From: Apricaphanius iberus | Lineage: Eukaryota; Chordata; Actinopteri; Cyprinodontiformes; Aphaniidae | DNA length: 64,000 nucleotides | Assembly (NCBI GenBank): GCA_028564705.1 | Contig: JAPXFQ010000494.1 | Coordinates: forward strand, 1,054,001-1,118,000 | Reading direction: 5' to 3' | Shown: piece after piece, positions 14,290-25,974 of the stretch | Layout: each line of letters opens with the position of its first letter | How positions within the stretch are numbered: position 1 is the stretch's first letter | Translations under genes and position numbers: made by a program | The notes under the pieces: model-generated | Databases searched by the model: none | The model's input: only the letters and a program-made list of their open reading frames with translations | What the model was told of the DNA's origin: nothing

Positions 14290-14830
14290 ATGTTATACTG
14301 ACATAGTGGTGGCAGGATGCAGCAGGGGGATGACTTTATTCACAACGGGACAGGAAAGCTAGTCGCAATTGCTGAAAGATTAATGGAGCTAAATATGGAA
14401 CAAGCTTAGCAGAAAGGGTATAGCTCTGTTATAAAATGCAAAAGACACAAGGCTGGGTTGGAAGTTTACTTTACAGCAGGACAATAAGTCTAAACATAGA
14501 GACAGAGCTATAACAGAAGGGTATAACTCAAAGCATGTTCACTTTACATTCAACTAGTGAAAATCCAGAAGTATGTCTCATTGCAAATCTGTGGCATGAC
14601 TTGAAAACTGATGCTCATAGATGCTCTGACAGAGCTAGCAATAAGAAACATCCCAGAAGACCTGTGGCTGTAATTGCTGTAAAAACGTTTTACAAAGTAT
14701 TGATCCAGCCTGTCTGAATGCAAGTGCACACCACAAAAAATATTTATTTGTAATGCAAAATGGGAAACTGTGGTTGTATGATGAAATCTGAAAACTTGAA
14801 TTATCATACTTGCTAGGTTGTTTAACCAAA
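14290..14830 (+). mobile_element. Tc1-like transposon relic, 3' part
   Basis: In order on the plus strand: a 'GTGGTGGCAGGAT' block, a block for the 'FTLQQDN' catalytic region ('TTTACAGCAGGACAATAA', 14471 onward), a block for the 'NPIENLWHDLK' region with its third acidic residue ('CTGTGGCATGACTTGAAAA'), and 3' non-coding text ending 'AAAATATTTATTTG'. Stops and indels break the frame throughout. No right TIR or target duplication was confirmed. Confidence 0.75.
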
Positions 14831-15025
14831 TAAAAATAAAAAACAGGAAATTTCAGTTGTTCTCAGTTATCTCAGTTATATTCTGCATATTTTAATGGCT
14901 TTCAAGTTTTCATGGTGTCATTACAGCATGATAATTTGTTATTTATGGTAACATAATAAACTCTTTGCTCAATTTATACAGGAATCATGATTAAAGTAAC
15001 TTAATCACATTAGATTGCAAATCAT

Positions 15026-15231
15026 CAGAATCGAACAGTGACGAAAGAGGGAGAGGTTGAGCTGCTGAGTTCTCGCGAGAGCTGTGCATAGGTGAACATG
15101 GCGGTTATGTGGTAATGTATACACCCAGGTAAAATAAGACAATCATTTTGAATCAAACGCAGCTTCTAAAATAACCATCAAGTTACTTTTTTTTTTTTTT
15201 TTTTTCTCTAAACAACCTGGACGAGGAAACA
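15026..15231 (+). promoter_or_regulatory. LINE 5' leader with promoter-like motifs
   Basis: The leader contains the palindrome TCTCGCGAGA (15071-15080), a known element of TATA-less vertebrate promoters. A YY1-like AACATGGCGG follows at 15095-15104. A run of about 21 T (15187-15205) precedes ORF1. L1-type elements carry internal RNA polymerase II promoters in this position, and mammalian L1 uses a YY1 site for correct initiation. Promoter activity here is inferred. Confidence 0.55.
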
Positions 15232-15279
15232 TTGGATTCGCTGGAGTGCTACCTAGACGAGTGCTTTGATAACATCGTT

Positions 15280-16065
15280 ATGGGTAAGTCACGGAAACCT
15301 GCTTCGGATACAACAACGAGCACACCGTCGCAGAAGCGCACTCGTTCCGAGGCTAGCACATCCACCGACTCGCCAGATAGAAGCTACGGCGACATCCTGG
15401 ACTCAATAGACAAGAAGCTAACCAGCCTGGACGCCCGTCTCTTGCTGGTTGAGGTTCTTCATAAAGAATTTCAGGCTCTGAGGGAATCGCTGGAGTTCAG
15501 CCAACAACAAGTAGCTTCGCTAGTTACAGAAAACCAAACACTAAAAGAAGACGTTAAAAAACTCACCGAGGGAATGAAGCAGCTGTCTGGAGAAAACAAA
15601 AGCTTCAAGGAGTCTATCCTAGACATCCAGGCCCGATCAATGAGGGACAATCTTGTTTTTTCGGGGATACCAGAGCAGGCTGAGGAAGATGCTGAAGTAG
15701 CCGTGCGAAAGTTCATTCAACACCAGCTGAAACTGCCAGACGACACGGTTAAAAACATAACCTTCCATCGGGTTCACCGGCTCGGAGGTAAGAAACACAA
15801 CAACACCCGCCCGCGACCAATTGTTGCAAAATTTGAACATTTTAAACAAAAAGAACAAGTCAAAGGACGCGGGAGAGAGCTACGGGGGACGAATTACAGC
15901 GTTAATGATCAGTTTCCGAAAGAAATCCTGGACAGAAGACGCGTGTTATTTCCAATTAGAAAAAAACATATTAGTGAGGGCAGTAGGGCTACGGTTAGTG
16001 TGGATAAACTGTATGTTAACGGTCAGCTGTTTAGGGACCCTCAGGTTACTCCTTGGCTTTATTAG
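15280..16065 (+). CDS. LINE ORF1 protein (L1-type, nucleic-acid binding)
   Basis: An uninterrupted frame of 261 codons from the first ATG. The frame is open further upstream to a TTG at 15232, but no ATG lies there. Residues about 1-35 are basic and Ser/Thr-rich. Residues about 40-115 form heptad-rich coiled coil (SIDKKLTSL through VTENQTLKEDVKKLTE), expected to trimerise. An RRM-like domain follows (NLVFSGIPE ... ITFHRVHRLG ... PIVAKF). The C-terminal domain contains RRRVLFPIRKKH and SVDKLYVNGQLF. This is the transposase_22 / L1 ORF1p architecture, an RNA chaperone that coats LINE RNA in the cytoplasm. It is co-transcribed with ORF2, about 430 bases downstream. That its frame is intact while ORF2 is broken suggests recent decay. 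Confidence 0.85.
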   Translation: MGKSRKPASDTTTSTPSQKRTRSEASTSTDSPDRSYGDILDSIDKKLTSLDARLLLVEVLHKEFQALRESLEFSQQQVASLVTENQTLKEDVKKLTEGMKQLSGENKSFKESILDIQARSMRDNLVFSGIPEQAEEDAEVAVRKFIQHQLKLPDDTVKNITFHRVHRLGGKKHNNTRPRPIVAKFEHFKQKEQVKGRGRELRGTNYSVNDQFPKEILDRRRVLFPIRKKHISEGSRATVSVDKLYVNGQLFRDPQVTPWLY

Positions 16066-16492
16066 TCATATTTAACAGAACCAAGACAGAATTAGCTTTA
16101 TCAGACAACTATAGTTTAAAAAAAAAGCACAGCTCAGCAGGCTGTTTTTGTTTGTTAATGTGGGTAGGGGCAGGGCTGTGCACTAGATTGCTTTTTCTTT
16201 TTTTTTCTTTCATTTTTTCTTTTTCACTATTATCTTTCTCACATTTGTACCACCAAATCTCTTTATCACCTTTTTTCCTTTTTCTCTCTCTCACACACAC
16301 ACAGACTTTTATCATGGCATATTCATGTTTTTCCATCATACTTTCATTCTGTACACACCTTTAAGGTGCATTATCTACCCGCTTTATCTCTGCTTCTGGT
16401 TTTTTTTCAATCTGGCAACCCCATGGACAAACCAAAATTACACCTATATTCATCCTTGGCGATAGTACATGTCTAAGGTTTATCTTAGCTCT

Positions 16493-19400
16493 ATGAATCC
16501 TGTAAAATTTATAACATGGAATATTCGCGGCGCTAGCCTCTGTACAAACCATTAAGATTTTAAACCATCTTACAAGACTGAAGGCAGATGTCGTCTTACT
16601 ACAGGAGACTCATAAATCAAGTTCAACAGCTAATGATTTAAAAACACCAGAGTATCCTAATATATTTTCTTCATGCTATAACTCTAGACAACGAGGAGTA
16701 GCAATATTAATAAATAGAAATACTAATTTTAAAGTAATAGACACAGCTACAGATCCAGAAGGTAGATTTATAATATTAAAACTATTTATAAATAACCAAA
16801 AGTTATGTATAGTTAGTATATATGGTCCAAATGTTGACGACCCCTCATTCTTTCATACTTTCTTCTCGGTTCTGGCTAATCACATGGATTGCTCACTTGT
16901 TCTTGGGGGAGACTTCAACTTTGGACTAAATGAAGAAATAGACAGGCTCAGTACAGCAGGGACTCAGCGCAGATGGCAATCCATAGATATAGTTAAACAG
17001 TACATGAGCGATTATGGACTCTGCGATGCATGGCGATCGCTTCATCCCAACGACAGAAAATACACTTTTTACTCAAACGTACATCATTCTTATTCTAGAT
17101 TGGACTATTTGTTAGTCAGCAGCTCACTGTTGAATGACATTTCAGACACTGAGATACATCCTATAGTGATCAGCGATCACGCTCCTGTTTCTTTAAATTT
17201 AGCAAATAAAATTGCAACCCTTCAATATAAAAATTGGAGATTTAATACATCATTACTTAAGGATAAAGAATTTATTAAATATATTGAAAAAGAATGGGCT
17301 TCATACATGGAATTTAATGATCTCCCTGGTATGTCGCCATCCACTCTATGGGAAGCAGGGAAAGCTGTGATTAGAGGTAAAATAATTTCATTCTCATCAA
17401 ATAAAAAGAGAACAGAAAATAAACATGTTCAGGAATTAGAAGAAACTATTAAATCATTAGAACCTTCCCTGGATAAAGAGAGCTTAAGTAAAATAAGGAA
17501 AGCAAAATTAGAGTTAAATGAAATTATTAATAAAAGGACGCAGTTCTTAATCCAAAGACTTAGAATAGAAAACTTTGAACATAGTAATAAATCAGGTAGC
17601 TTCTTAGCTAATCAGTTAAAAATAAATAAAGAAAAAACAACTATATCTGCAATCAAAGACAAAACTGGGAATATAATATATGACCCTGAAAAAATAAACA
17701 ACACTTTCAAAGAATTTTATGAGACGTTATACACACCAGAGATAAACCCTTCAAATAATGATATTGTACAATTTCTGGATAAAATAACTCTTCCTAAACT
17801 TTCAGAAAGTCAAGCAAAGGCCCTGGATTCACCGCTAACAGTGTCTGAACTCCAGGAAGCCCTCCAATCTATGCCTAATAATAAAGCTCCAGGTCCAGAT
17901 GGATTTCCAGCAGAGTTCTATAAAGAATTCTGGAATATTCTGGCACCAACATTTTACAAAATGTTACAGGAAACAAAGGAAAATGGTCGAATACCACCAA
18001 ACATGAATTCTGCCTACATCAATCTTCTATTAAAACCAGGAAAAGACCCTATGTCTCCTACCAGTTATCGTCCTATTTCTCTTATCAATGTGGATCTGAA
18101 AATAATTTGCAAAGCTCTTGCAAGAAGGATAGAGAAAATAACACCTCTAATAATCCACCCGGATCAAACAGGTTTTATAAAAGGTAGGCTCTCTTCCACA
18201 AATTCACGTAGATTAATAGATTTAATAGATTATTCCCACTGTAAAAACGTCCAAACCAATATATTATCTTTAGATGCAGAAAAAGCATTTGATAGAGTTA
18301 ACTGGAAATTTTTATTTGCAGCCTTAAATAAATTCGGATTCAGTAATTCTTTTGTAAACTGGTTAAAAATATTATACAGCTCACCAACAGCATGTATTAG
18401 GACCAATAATCAAACATCATCAAGGTTCTTTCTTCAGAGAGGTACCAGGCAGGGATGTCCACTTTCTCCCTCCCTCTTTGCTATTTTTATTGAACCATTA
18501 GCAGCAGCAATCAGGCAAAATAATAATGTTAAAGGTATACAATGCAACAAAATAGAACATAAAATCAGTTTATACGCAGATGATGTACTACTTTTTCTAC
18601 AGCATTCACAAACTTCCTTGTATCAGGTAATTGAGTTAATAAAATCTTACTCAAGAGTTTCAGACTATTCCATAAATTGGTTAAAATCTACAGTCCTTCC
18701 TATCAACTGTTCTTACCAGAGTTCTGTTGCTTTACAGCTCCGGTCCGGAAATATTACATATCTAGGTATCCATATCTCACCAAGACTGGCAGACTTATCT
18801 AAGCTAAACAACGTCCCACTTTTTAGTGGAAGATGATCTGGCAAAGATGGAAATCCCTTCCCAATATCACTTATTGGAAGGGTAGCTACAATAAAAAATG
18901 GTTTTTGCCTAGAATCAATTATTTATTCTCAATGATCCCAAGCAAACCATCACCTGATTGGTTTAGATCTCTGGACTCTTCTGTTTCTAAATTCCTTTGA
19001 AAGATAAACCCCCACGTATCAGCTTAAAAACACTACAGAAAGTCCAAAAGATAAAGGAGGTCTAGACCTAACCAAACTTTCGATCATTATTTTCTTAGCC
19101 AACAGACTCCAATACACATCAAGATGGGTAAAACACAGTTATATCGATGAGTGCTGGGTAGATGTAGAACAGACACTATGCAATAAGATAAAACTTTCAG
19201 ATCTACCTTTTGTTAGCTCAAATATAAAACAAAATGAATGTTTCAAAAGTATAAATATCAGCTCCTCTCTGACAGCTTGGTGGGAATTTCTTAAAAATGA
19301 CAAAGACCTCACTAGTCCCATGCAGGCATACACCCATCTGGGAAATAACCCGGATATCTTACAAAAAAAATGCATGATTAAACTTTCCAGGCTGGAGTTG

Positions 19401-20200
19401 TAAAGGAATTGAATACCTGGAGCATATATTTTGATGGAACAGACTTTATCCCCTTTAATACATTGGTTACACAATTCGGAATTAACAAGAATAAAATTCT
19501 TAGAAATACCAACAAATTAAATCAATTATAAAAAATAAATTTAGGCTCAATACAGTTGATTTACAAATTCCAGGAAAAGTTTTAGACTTCCTAAATCTTA
19601 ACCCTCCCAAACTGCTATCTAAAATATACAAAACATTAAATACGAATAGATGAATCAATATGCCTTCCTATTTCAAAATGGGAGATGGACTTGTCCATCT
19701 CAATAGACCAAAACCTCTGGTCTCAAATTTCATTAAGAACCTTCAAATTTCTTAAGAATCCTAATCTACGATTAATACAATATAAAATCCTTCATAGAGT
19801 GCATTATACAGGGCAAATCGGATGTTCAAGGCAGGGTTTATACGCCGTCTGATACCTGTTTACAATGTGTACAGAGCAATCTACCAGACAATTATATTTA
19901 TGCTCTTTGGTTTCTGCCCACCTGTTAAGAAAATATTGGTACCAGATATGTGAAGATCTATCAAAGTGTCTGAAAAGTGTAATATCCACACCTGCTCCCA
20001 GAGTTGCTTGCTGGGAAATATAGATGAAGTTACCATGGATACAAAGTCTATGCAATTATTTTACATCGCCTTAATGCATCGCTAAGAAAAATATATCCCT
20101 CTTGAACTGGAAAAATAAAAATACTCTGAATATTAATCAATATAGAGATCTCCTTCTGGATTACATTGGGTTTAGAAACGGCATCTGCCTCCACATCTGA
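16493..20200 (+). pseudogene. LINE ORF2, endonuclease-reverse transcriptase, disrupted
   Basis: The frame opens at ATG 16493 (MNPVKFITWNIRGA), breaks by a frameshift at about 16545-16553, and then runs open to 18836. APE-type endonuclease motifs are present: LLQETH, YGPN, GGDFN (16905-16919), SRLDYLLVS and SDHAP (from 17172). The reverse transcriptase shows SYRPISLINVDLKI, DAEKAFDRV (from 18273), TRQGCPLSPSLFA and the catalytic YADD (18573-18584). The frame is lost again at about 18830, where the product ends in a spurious tail. Family-like C-terminal text continues in other frames, with a Trp-to-stop change and a one-base deletion at about 18995-19010 and more beyond, fading out near 20200. 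In intact relatives this protein nicks target DNA and reverse-transcribes LINE RNA in the nucleus. This copy cannot make it. Confidence 0.85.
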
Positions 20201-23200
20201 TCAATCTTTCTGGTCACCCTTGATCAGTTCCATCACCTAGAGGGGTCTGGGCCCTTGATTCCGTTCCTGTGGGACAACGGTTGCCGATGTGGAGCTTAAG
20301 ATTGTGTGGTGACTGCGGGAGAGGTCCTTGAGAGTGGGGTCCGCTTGCGTGTCGGCGATAGGTGCCGAGACCCTCGCCTGGTGTGGGACTTTGGGGTCTT
20401 TGTGTGGTGACTCTCCTAGTGGCTAGCATGCGGCGCCTTAGAGGGGTCGTGCTGGCGGACACGGGTTACTGGCCTGGTGCTGTGCTGCTACTGTCTGACT
20501 GGGCCTGGGGGCTCGGGTTTCTGGGGCGGCGCGCCCCCCGGCTGGGGGCCCTGGCGGGGGCTTGGGCCGCGCTGCCGTCGGTGCCGGCTTGCTGTGGTCG
20601 GCCGGTGGTTGGCGGGCGCTGCTGCCCTTTCCATCTCCCCCGGGCTGGTTCCTGTCGCTTGCTCCCCGGTGGCCGCTTGCCGCATCCGGGGCGTCGACGA
20701 GAGGCCGTAGGCGGGTGGCCGGCGTCTCCGGGCCCGATCGGCTATATTGACACTGGACATGGCTCCTGGGTCTTGGTCTTAGCCCTCGCGGGGGGTTGCT
20801 GGGGTGGGGGTGGGCTCTGGCCGGTGTTGGTCGGGCCTCCACGGTGACTGACCAGTTGGTGGGGTGTGGGTGGCTGGTGGGTGGGACGTGCTGGGTTCTG
20901 TTGCCACCCGGGCCATCGGGCGGTAGTAGCAAGGCTGGGAGGATGTCGGCCCTGGGGATTGGCCGCCCGGGACTCTTCGATCTGCTCACGGGCCTGGCGC
21001 GGGCATGTCCGGGGTACCCCGAGTCGGTGGGTGCGCCGGGTTCCGGGGGGGGTCCTCGACGCTGGCGGTGCTGGGCGTCTCTTAATGGCGGGGAGGCTTT
21101 TTACCATCTAGCACAGGCGCTCTTTTTAACGGGTGCGCTTGGGACGGGAGGGGGGAGGGGCGTTGAGGGTGAGCTAAACTCAACCTGGGTGTCTAGTGAC
21201 ATGTGTTTTGTTAGCGCTAGTGTGAATGTTGGGGAGGATTTAGGTATGCCCCTGGCATGGGGGCTGGTGGATTGCGGGGCCCCCATGGGGCCTCGGCGGT
21301 ACCGCTGCCGTGGGCCCGCGACTGGACGTGCTGGGGCCTACACCCCTGGTGGATCGGGCCGAACGGGGGGTGCCCTATTGGAGTCAGCAGGGGAGCTGGC
21401 TCCCTGGGGTTGGCAATGGTCACCCCCGTTATTTTCTCCCCATCCCCATGCCTCTGTCTACCTGCTCCTTCATTCTACCATTCACAAGGCCTTGGGACGT
21501 GGGCACGTCACTGGTGGTGCTGGGATGGAGCTTCCGGTCTTCGCTACCCGGTGGCGGCCTGGGTCCCGATTTTATTGAGCAATTTTAGACACTACACTTG
21601 CAACATTTACAGGGAACGCACATGTAGGGACCTGGCGGTGTGGCGCCACAGGCGAGGCGTTGAGGGGGCCTCGCCTGTGGTGTGCCGGCACCCACTGGTT
21701 AAAACGCAATCTAGACACTGAGGGCCCGAGAGTGGGGTACCCGGCAGTATTCCCATGTCTCTGTATTTAAGTGCACATTAGAACAACACGCAACAACACC
21801 ACATTGAGCTGGGGGAGAGAGGCTGGGGGGTCTTTCCACACCCCTGTTCGTTGGACCATCAGGGGTCGGAGCCCTGGATAGAACATCACGCCGTCCTGGT
21901 CGGGGGTCCTGGTGCTGGTGGGCTGCTCTTGCCGGAGGTGGGCCTTGGCGGTCTACTTGTCCCCGTCCTGGTGGGCAAAGGGGGTCTGTCCTCCATGGGT
22001 GCAGGGGCAGGGTTTCTCTACTGGGGTTCTGTCCTGGGCTGGGAGTAATGGAGTATAGTGTACGTTATGGGGGGGTATGAATGATGGGTATAGCGTCCTT
22101 TTTTTCCGTATGTCCTGTATTTGTAAGAATGTGTACACCAAGAAAGGGAGGGTACGTATGAGTGTCTCTGTCTGTTCTATGTCTACCTGTCAGGTTGGGT
22201 GTTTGCTGCTCTCTGGCCTGATGCTTTCTTCTTCCCTCCCCGTCACTCCCCGTCGGTGATGGTTTGCTCCTGCCCGCTGGTTGATGATGACTCTCGATGC
22301 CTGGGGCTGGGGTCCCGTTTGCGGCCCGGCTCGGTCCTGGTGCATGTCGGGCGGGTCCTGGGTGGTTCCGGTGTGTCGGGCGGCCGCTGTTTCGGGCCGA
22401 TGTCCCTCCTTGGATTGACTGGGGCAACCTCTTATGGGGGTGCCGGGTTTGTAGAATAGGTTGGTGCCGTCCGGTGGATCGTGTGGGGACCGTGCCGTGG
22501 CGCCCAGTCCCTCCTGCCGGCTTTCCTAGGACTTCAGCTGGCTGGGGTCTGTTTCAGCCTGGTGGGGCGTGTCCGGCATTGGCTGGGCCCCTGATCTTGG
22601 CGCCCCACGTGGGGCGGGATCTGGACCCTGGAGCTGGAAGATCTGGATGTCCAGGTGCCGGGCTGGGCGTCGGCCTGGGGAGGGCGTACATCCGCTGTGG
22701 CTCATTGCTGTGGCTCCCTGGCGTGTGGATGTGTGGAGGCGGGCCGGGTTGTTTGGCGGTGGGTACTGGTCCGGGGGTGGCGGCGGCGTGTGTTGTCCGT
22801 CGGGTTGGCTGCGGGTCCTCCTTGCCTGCGGCGGGGGACCCTTGTCGGCTGGTCTGGTTGGGGCCCCGCTGGGGGGCGGGGTGCGCCCTGGGTCCCCGTG
22901 GCCTCCGGTTTCCTGATCCGGGCCCGCCCCTGGCGTAGCCGGTTACCGCGGAGCCCGTGGGCTCGTCACCTGCGATCTCTCTGGGCCCCAGCATCGCGGC
23001 TGGTGGGTGCTCCCCTGGGGCTTCCGTCTGTTCCCCTCTTGGCGGGTGTATCGACCCTGCGCTGATCCGCCTGTGGACTCTGTAACTCTGTGGGACCCTG
23101 GATGCATACATCTCTTGCCTCCTCCATGTCTGTGTCGATTCCTGTAGACGGATTGAACGGTTCCTTACACCAACTATCAAAGTCACTTGCATGGTGAAAC

Positions 23201-23799
23201 CTTATTTCCCGACCTGCATGCTCGCGCACACATAGGTGTGGGGACATAGGTGAGGACGGACATATCTTAAGCTGAGGTTATCATCATTAGTTAGTTGTTT
23301 CACAGGAGCTTACCAGAAACATTTTGTATTATTGTTCATTAAAATCAATGCTTGTGTGTAGTGAATGTGTAATTCTTTGTTTATTCTACCAGATCCGAAA
23401 CTATTGGTTTGGTTCTGTACACTTTTGTTGTTTTTTGTTTTGTATTACTGTTTCTCTCTGCCGTCCGGCAGAGGTGGAGGACTGGGATGTTTTCTTGTGT
23501 TCTTTATTTGCCTCCCTGTCTTGTGTCGTCGGTTCGCCCCCCTCTGTTTGGTCCGTGTTTTCTTTTCACTTTACCTTCTTCCTTTCTCCCTTCTTTGTCT
23601 CAGTTTAATGTCCATGATGTCAGGAAATTGAACCCACAGTAATCACTAATAAAGGTTTTTCATACATAGAAACATCAAGTGGCGTACTACAGCGAAGCTG
23701 TAATACTCTGCTTGGGAAAGTAAAACTGTTGGGCTTGTACTTGGTACTCACACACACCAATTCTGAGTTAGCATACTGCTAGACAGGACAGCGTTAAAA
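20201..23799 (+). other. GC-rich LINE 3' region and 3' UTR
   Basis: About 3 kb (20220-23180) is strikingly GC-rich and G-rich on the sense strand, in sharp contrast with the AT-rich ORF2 and flanks. It includes quadruplex-type runs at 20790-20814 and 21141-21160. The frames open here, up to 260 codons on either strand, follow from scarce stop codons at high GC and look low-complexity. From about 23090 the sequence is shared with the truncated copy at 4010-4622, showing that the end is part of the element. A hairpin at 23456-23473, the AATCACTAATAAAGG stretch and CTAGACAGGACA mark the last 350 bases. Confidence 0.7.
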
Positions 23800-23815
23800 A
23801 GATTGTGCAAATCAT

Positions 23816-25260
23816 TTGTTTCTGTTCACTGATATTTGGGGTTGGAACTGTTGTATCAAATTATATTTAGATCAAAACTAAACAAAAAATTATCCTACTA
23901 CCTTTACTAACGTGGATGTAAATGTTTTATTGTTAAACAGATTAGTAATCAATTATGAACAAACAGAGGTTTGCTAAATACAGTTTGCAGACGTTTTTAG
24001 CATATCTTTTAATGTTTAATGTTAACAAAAACAAAACTTCATAACCTTTCAACTGGAGATCGCAACTATAGACAACTGGGTGTTGGAGCAAAAACGTATC
24101 ACTTTATTTTACATAAAAGGAGTCAATAACAGCTAATTAACTATTGGCTTCTTTAAAATGGTGTCCCGTTATTAGGGAATGTTTCAACAGCTTCAATTAG
24201 TTATTTCAATTAAAGGCCGAGGGGTTACTCAATCTGGGGCTAAAGGTAACACTTTGTAAAGGGATTGGTACAAATCCTGCAGATAGTCAGATGTATGAAT
24301 GAATAATGAATGAAATTCACTTTCCTCAGATATTTGAGAACCATCCGGATGATCCCTTTATATTGTACTTCCACTTGATTGATCTGTGAAGCCACATAAA
24401 TTGGGTTTCTGATACTCAGTTTTTAAGAATCGTGATTTTTTTTTTTTTACTCTATTTTTGTCAAATAAAGAAACCTGTTTCTGCTGGAGTGTTTGTAGCA
24501 TCAATGTCGGTCTGGAAGTGGATGATGGTTCGATAGTAATCACATTACTCCTAAAGGAGAACACAGGCAGACAGCAGGCACACACTCTCTGAACGACCTG
24601 TTCGGTAAAGGCTCGTCTGACGAGTTGAAACACAATCTCCACCTGTCTGTGAGTGATCCCATGTCATGTTTCCCCACAGCGCCCCACCACTGCAGCCCAG
24701 ACCATCTCCCCACTACCTCTGGATTCAAACATCCACCATTAGAGTCTCCCCTTGATCCGCTCTCCTCTACTTTTGCTTTAGTAAACGCGATAATAGCAGC
24801 GCTGTGTTCCTGTGGGTTCTGTGTTAACACTGTGGCTGTCAAAGGCCATCATGCTCCTTCAAAGGATGATGGCTCTCTAAAGTGGGCTCTCTCAGTGGCA
24901 GCCATTTTCCACTTGACTGGCCCCACACACCAAGGGGGACTGGTAGCCCCTAGCAGCTGGGCGACACTGGTCACTGGGGGTGGGGAGACGGAGATGAATA
25001 GCTTCATGAAAGGGGAGGGAGCTAATGGCAAGATACAACAGGCATCTGCACACATCAGAGGGTTTACACTTATATATTTTGTTTTCAAATATACCCTATA
25101 CTCTAAAAAAACACTGCTGATACTCCCCGGGTGTGGGTGCTCATTTATCCAACTTCTCCTTTTTATTTTTTATTTTAAAATACCAAAGTGCAGCTTTAAA
25201 ACACCACAGGGCCTACGTGCTTCCAGAAATTTAATTGCTAACAGGTTTTCATTATCAACA
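23816..25260. other. Intergenic DNA with a complex island
   Basis: 23816-24350 is AT-rich with nothing recognised. 24540-25080 is a complex, moderately GC-rich block open on both strands (213 codons plus, 100 codons minus) without domain signatures or clear splice sites. It may be conserved non-coding DNA. Confidence 0.35.
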
Positions 25261-25261
25261 G

Positions 25262-25360
25262 ATTGATATCTGTCTGTCCCTCCATCCATCTACAAGTTAT
25301 CAATTCATCCATCTATCCATTTGTTGAACAACTTCATCCATCCAGCCATCCATCTAACTA
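25262..25360. repeat. Degenerate (CATC)n tract
   Basis: Imperfect TCCATCCATC units interspersed with related tetramers. It lies next to the LINE 3' end that follows. Confidence 0.7.
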
Positions 25361-25965
25361 TCAATTATGGAACAGGCTGCTGGAGGACCCCAGGACCGCA
25401 GACAACATTCATGTTTTCAATAGCAGGCTCAAGGCTCACCTTTTTAGCATAGCTTTTAACTGAACATCATTTATTATAGTCTTGTTTAAACTGCTTTGCA
25501 TATTTTATTGGATCATATTTTATCAGTGTTTTTCCTTGTTTGCCTGTTAGTTGCTAGTTCTTATCATATTTATCTACTGTTTATTTCTATATTTTAACTT
25601 CTTATTTTAATCTTCCTTCATGTGTTTCTTCTGTGGCAGCCCTTGGGAGCAGTGATCGGCTCTGGCTGCCGGGGTGCTCTCCAGGTAGAGCTTGGGTGGA
25701 GGTGGGGGTACCGGCCTCCCATCCTCTGGGGGCCCTGGGTCAGTGCCTTGCTGCATTTGATGCTACTGATGCATACGGCTCCTTTGATGGCGTTTCCTTA
25801 GCCTGGCCCATCTGTACATGGCCCAGTGTCCTTTACGACTGTTTATAACTGTGTAAGTGGGGGTAGAACTGGGATCATGTTTTTAATCGGTGGTGGGTGG
25901 TTAATGTGGGGTTATTTTAATCTGTAAAGCACTTTGAGATGCATTTCTTGTATGAAAACTGCTAA
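25355..25965 (+). mobile_element. LINE 3' end (L2/Maui-like)
   Basis: It starts with text resembling the end of an L2-type ORF (WNRLLEDP..., then a block encoding FNSRLKAHLF). A pyrimidine-rich untranslated stretch follows. The end is the typical 'CTGTAAAGCACTTTGAGATG ... GAAAACTGCTAAGTAA' tail of fish L2-like elements. It is 5' truncated and inactive. Tetranucleotide repeats abut both ends, as is common for these tails. Confidence 0.65.
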
Positions 25966-25974
25966 GTAATCAAA

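Larger units (their letters stand above)
15026..23799 (+). mobile_element. Nearly full-length Tx1/L1-type LINE
   Basis: A single non-LTR retrotransposon of about 8.8 kb. It has a 5' leader with promoter-like motifs, ORF1 with coiled coil plus L1-type RNA-binding domains, and ORF2 with APE endonuclease and reverse transcriptase. About 3.6 kb of GC-rich 3' sequence follows, ending in an A-rich tail. A probable target-site duplication brackets it: AGATTGCAAATCAT at 15012-15025 and AGATTGTGCAAATCAT at 23800-23815 (two-base indel). The 3' end is confirmed by the second copy at 4010-4622. ORF1 is intact. ORF2 has several lesions, so the copy is inactive but not ancient. Clade assignment rests on the ORF1 type and on the ORF2 endonuclease and RT motifs. 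Confidence 0.85.

Noticed and set aside
15232..15279. Extending LINE ORF1 upstream to a TTG
   Set aside because: TTG is not a normal start in vertebrates. The first ATG is at 15280 and the basic N-terminus fits from there.
20362..23192. Long open frames (up to 260 codons, both strands) in the GC-rich segment
   Set aside because: High GC makes stops rare. The frames overlap on both strands and all phases, are Gly/Pro/Arg/Trp-rich and low in complexity, and resemble no protein family. They are better read as LINE 3' non-coding sequence.
23324..23642. Hydrophobic small proteins at the LINE 3' end, apparently repeated at 4128-4358
   Set aside because: Both loci are copies of the same LINE 3' UTR. 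The frames match in different phases and come from a pyrimidine-rich tract, so the similarity is at DNA level.
24625..25266. A 213-codon open frame
   Set aside because: No ATG-initiated domain, no splice context, no recognisable family, and an overlapping open frame on the other strand. Treated as a possible non-coding island.
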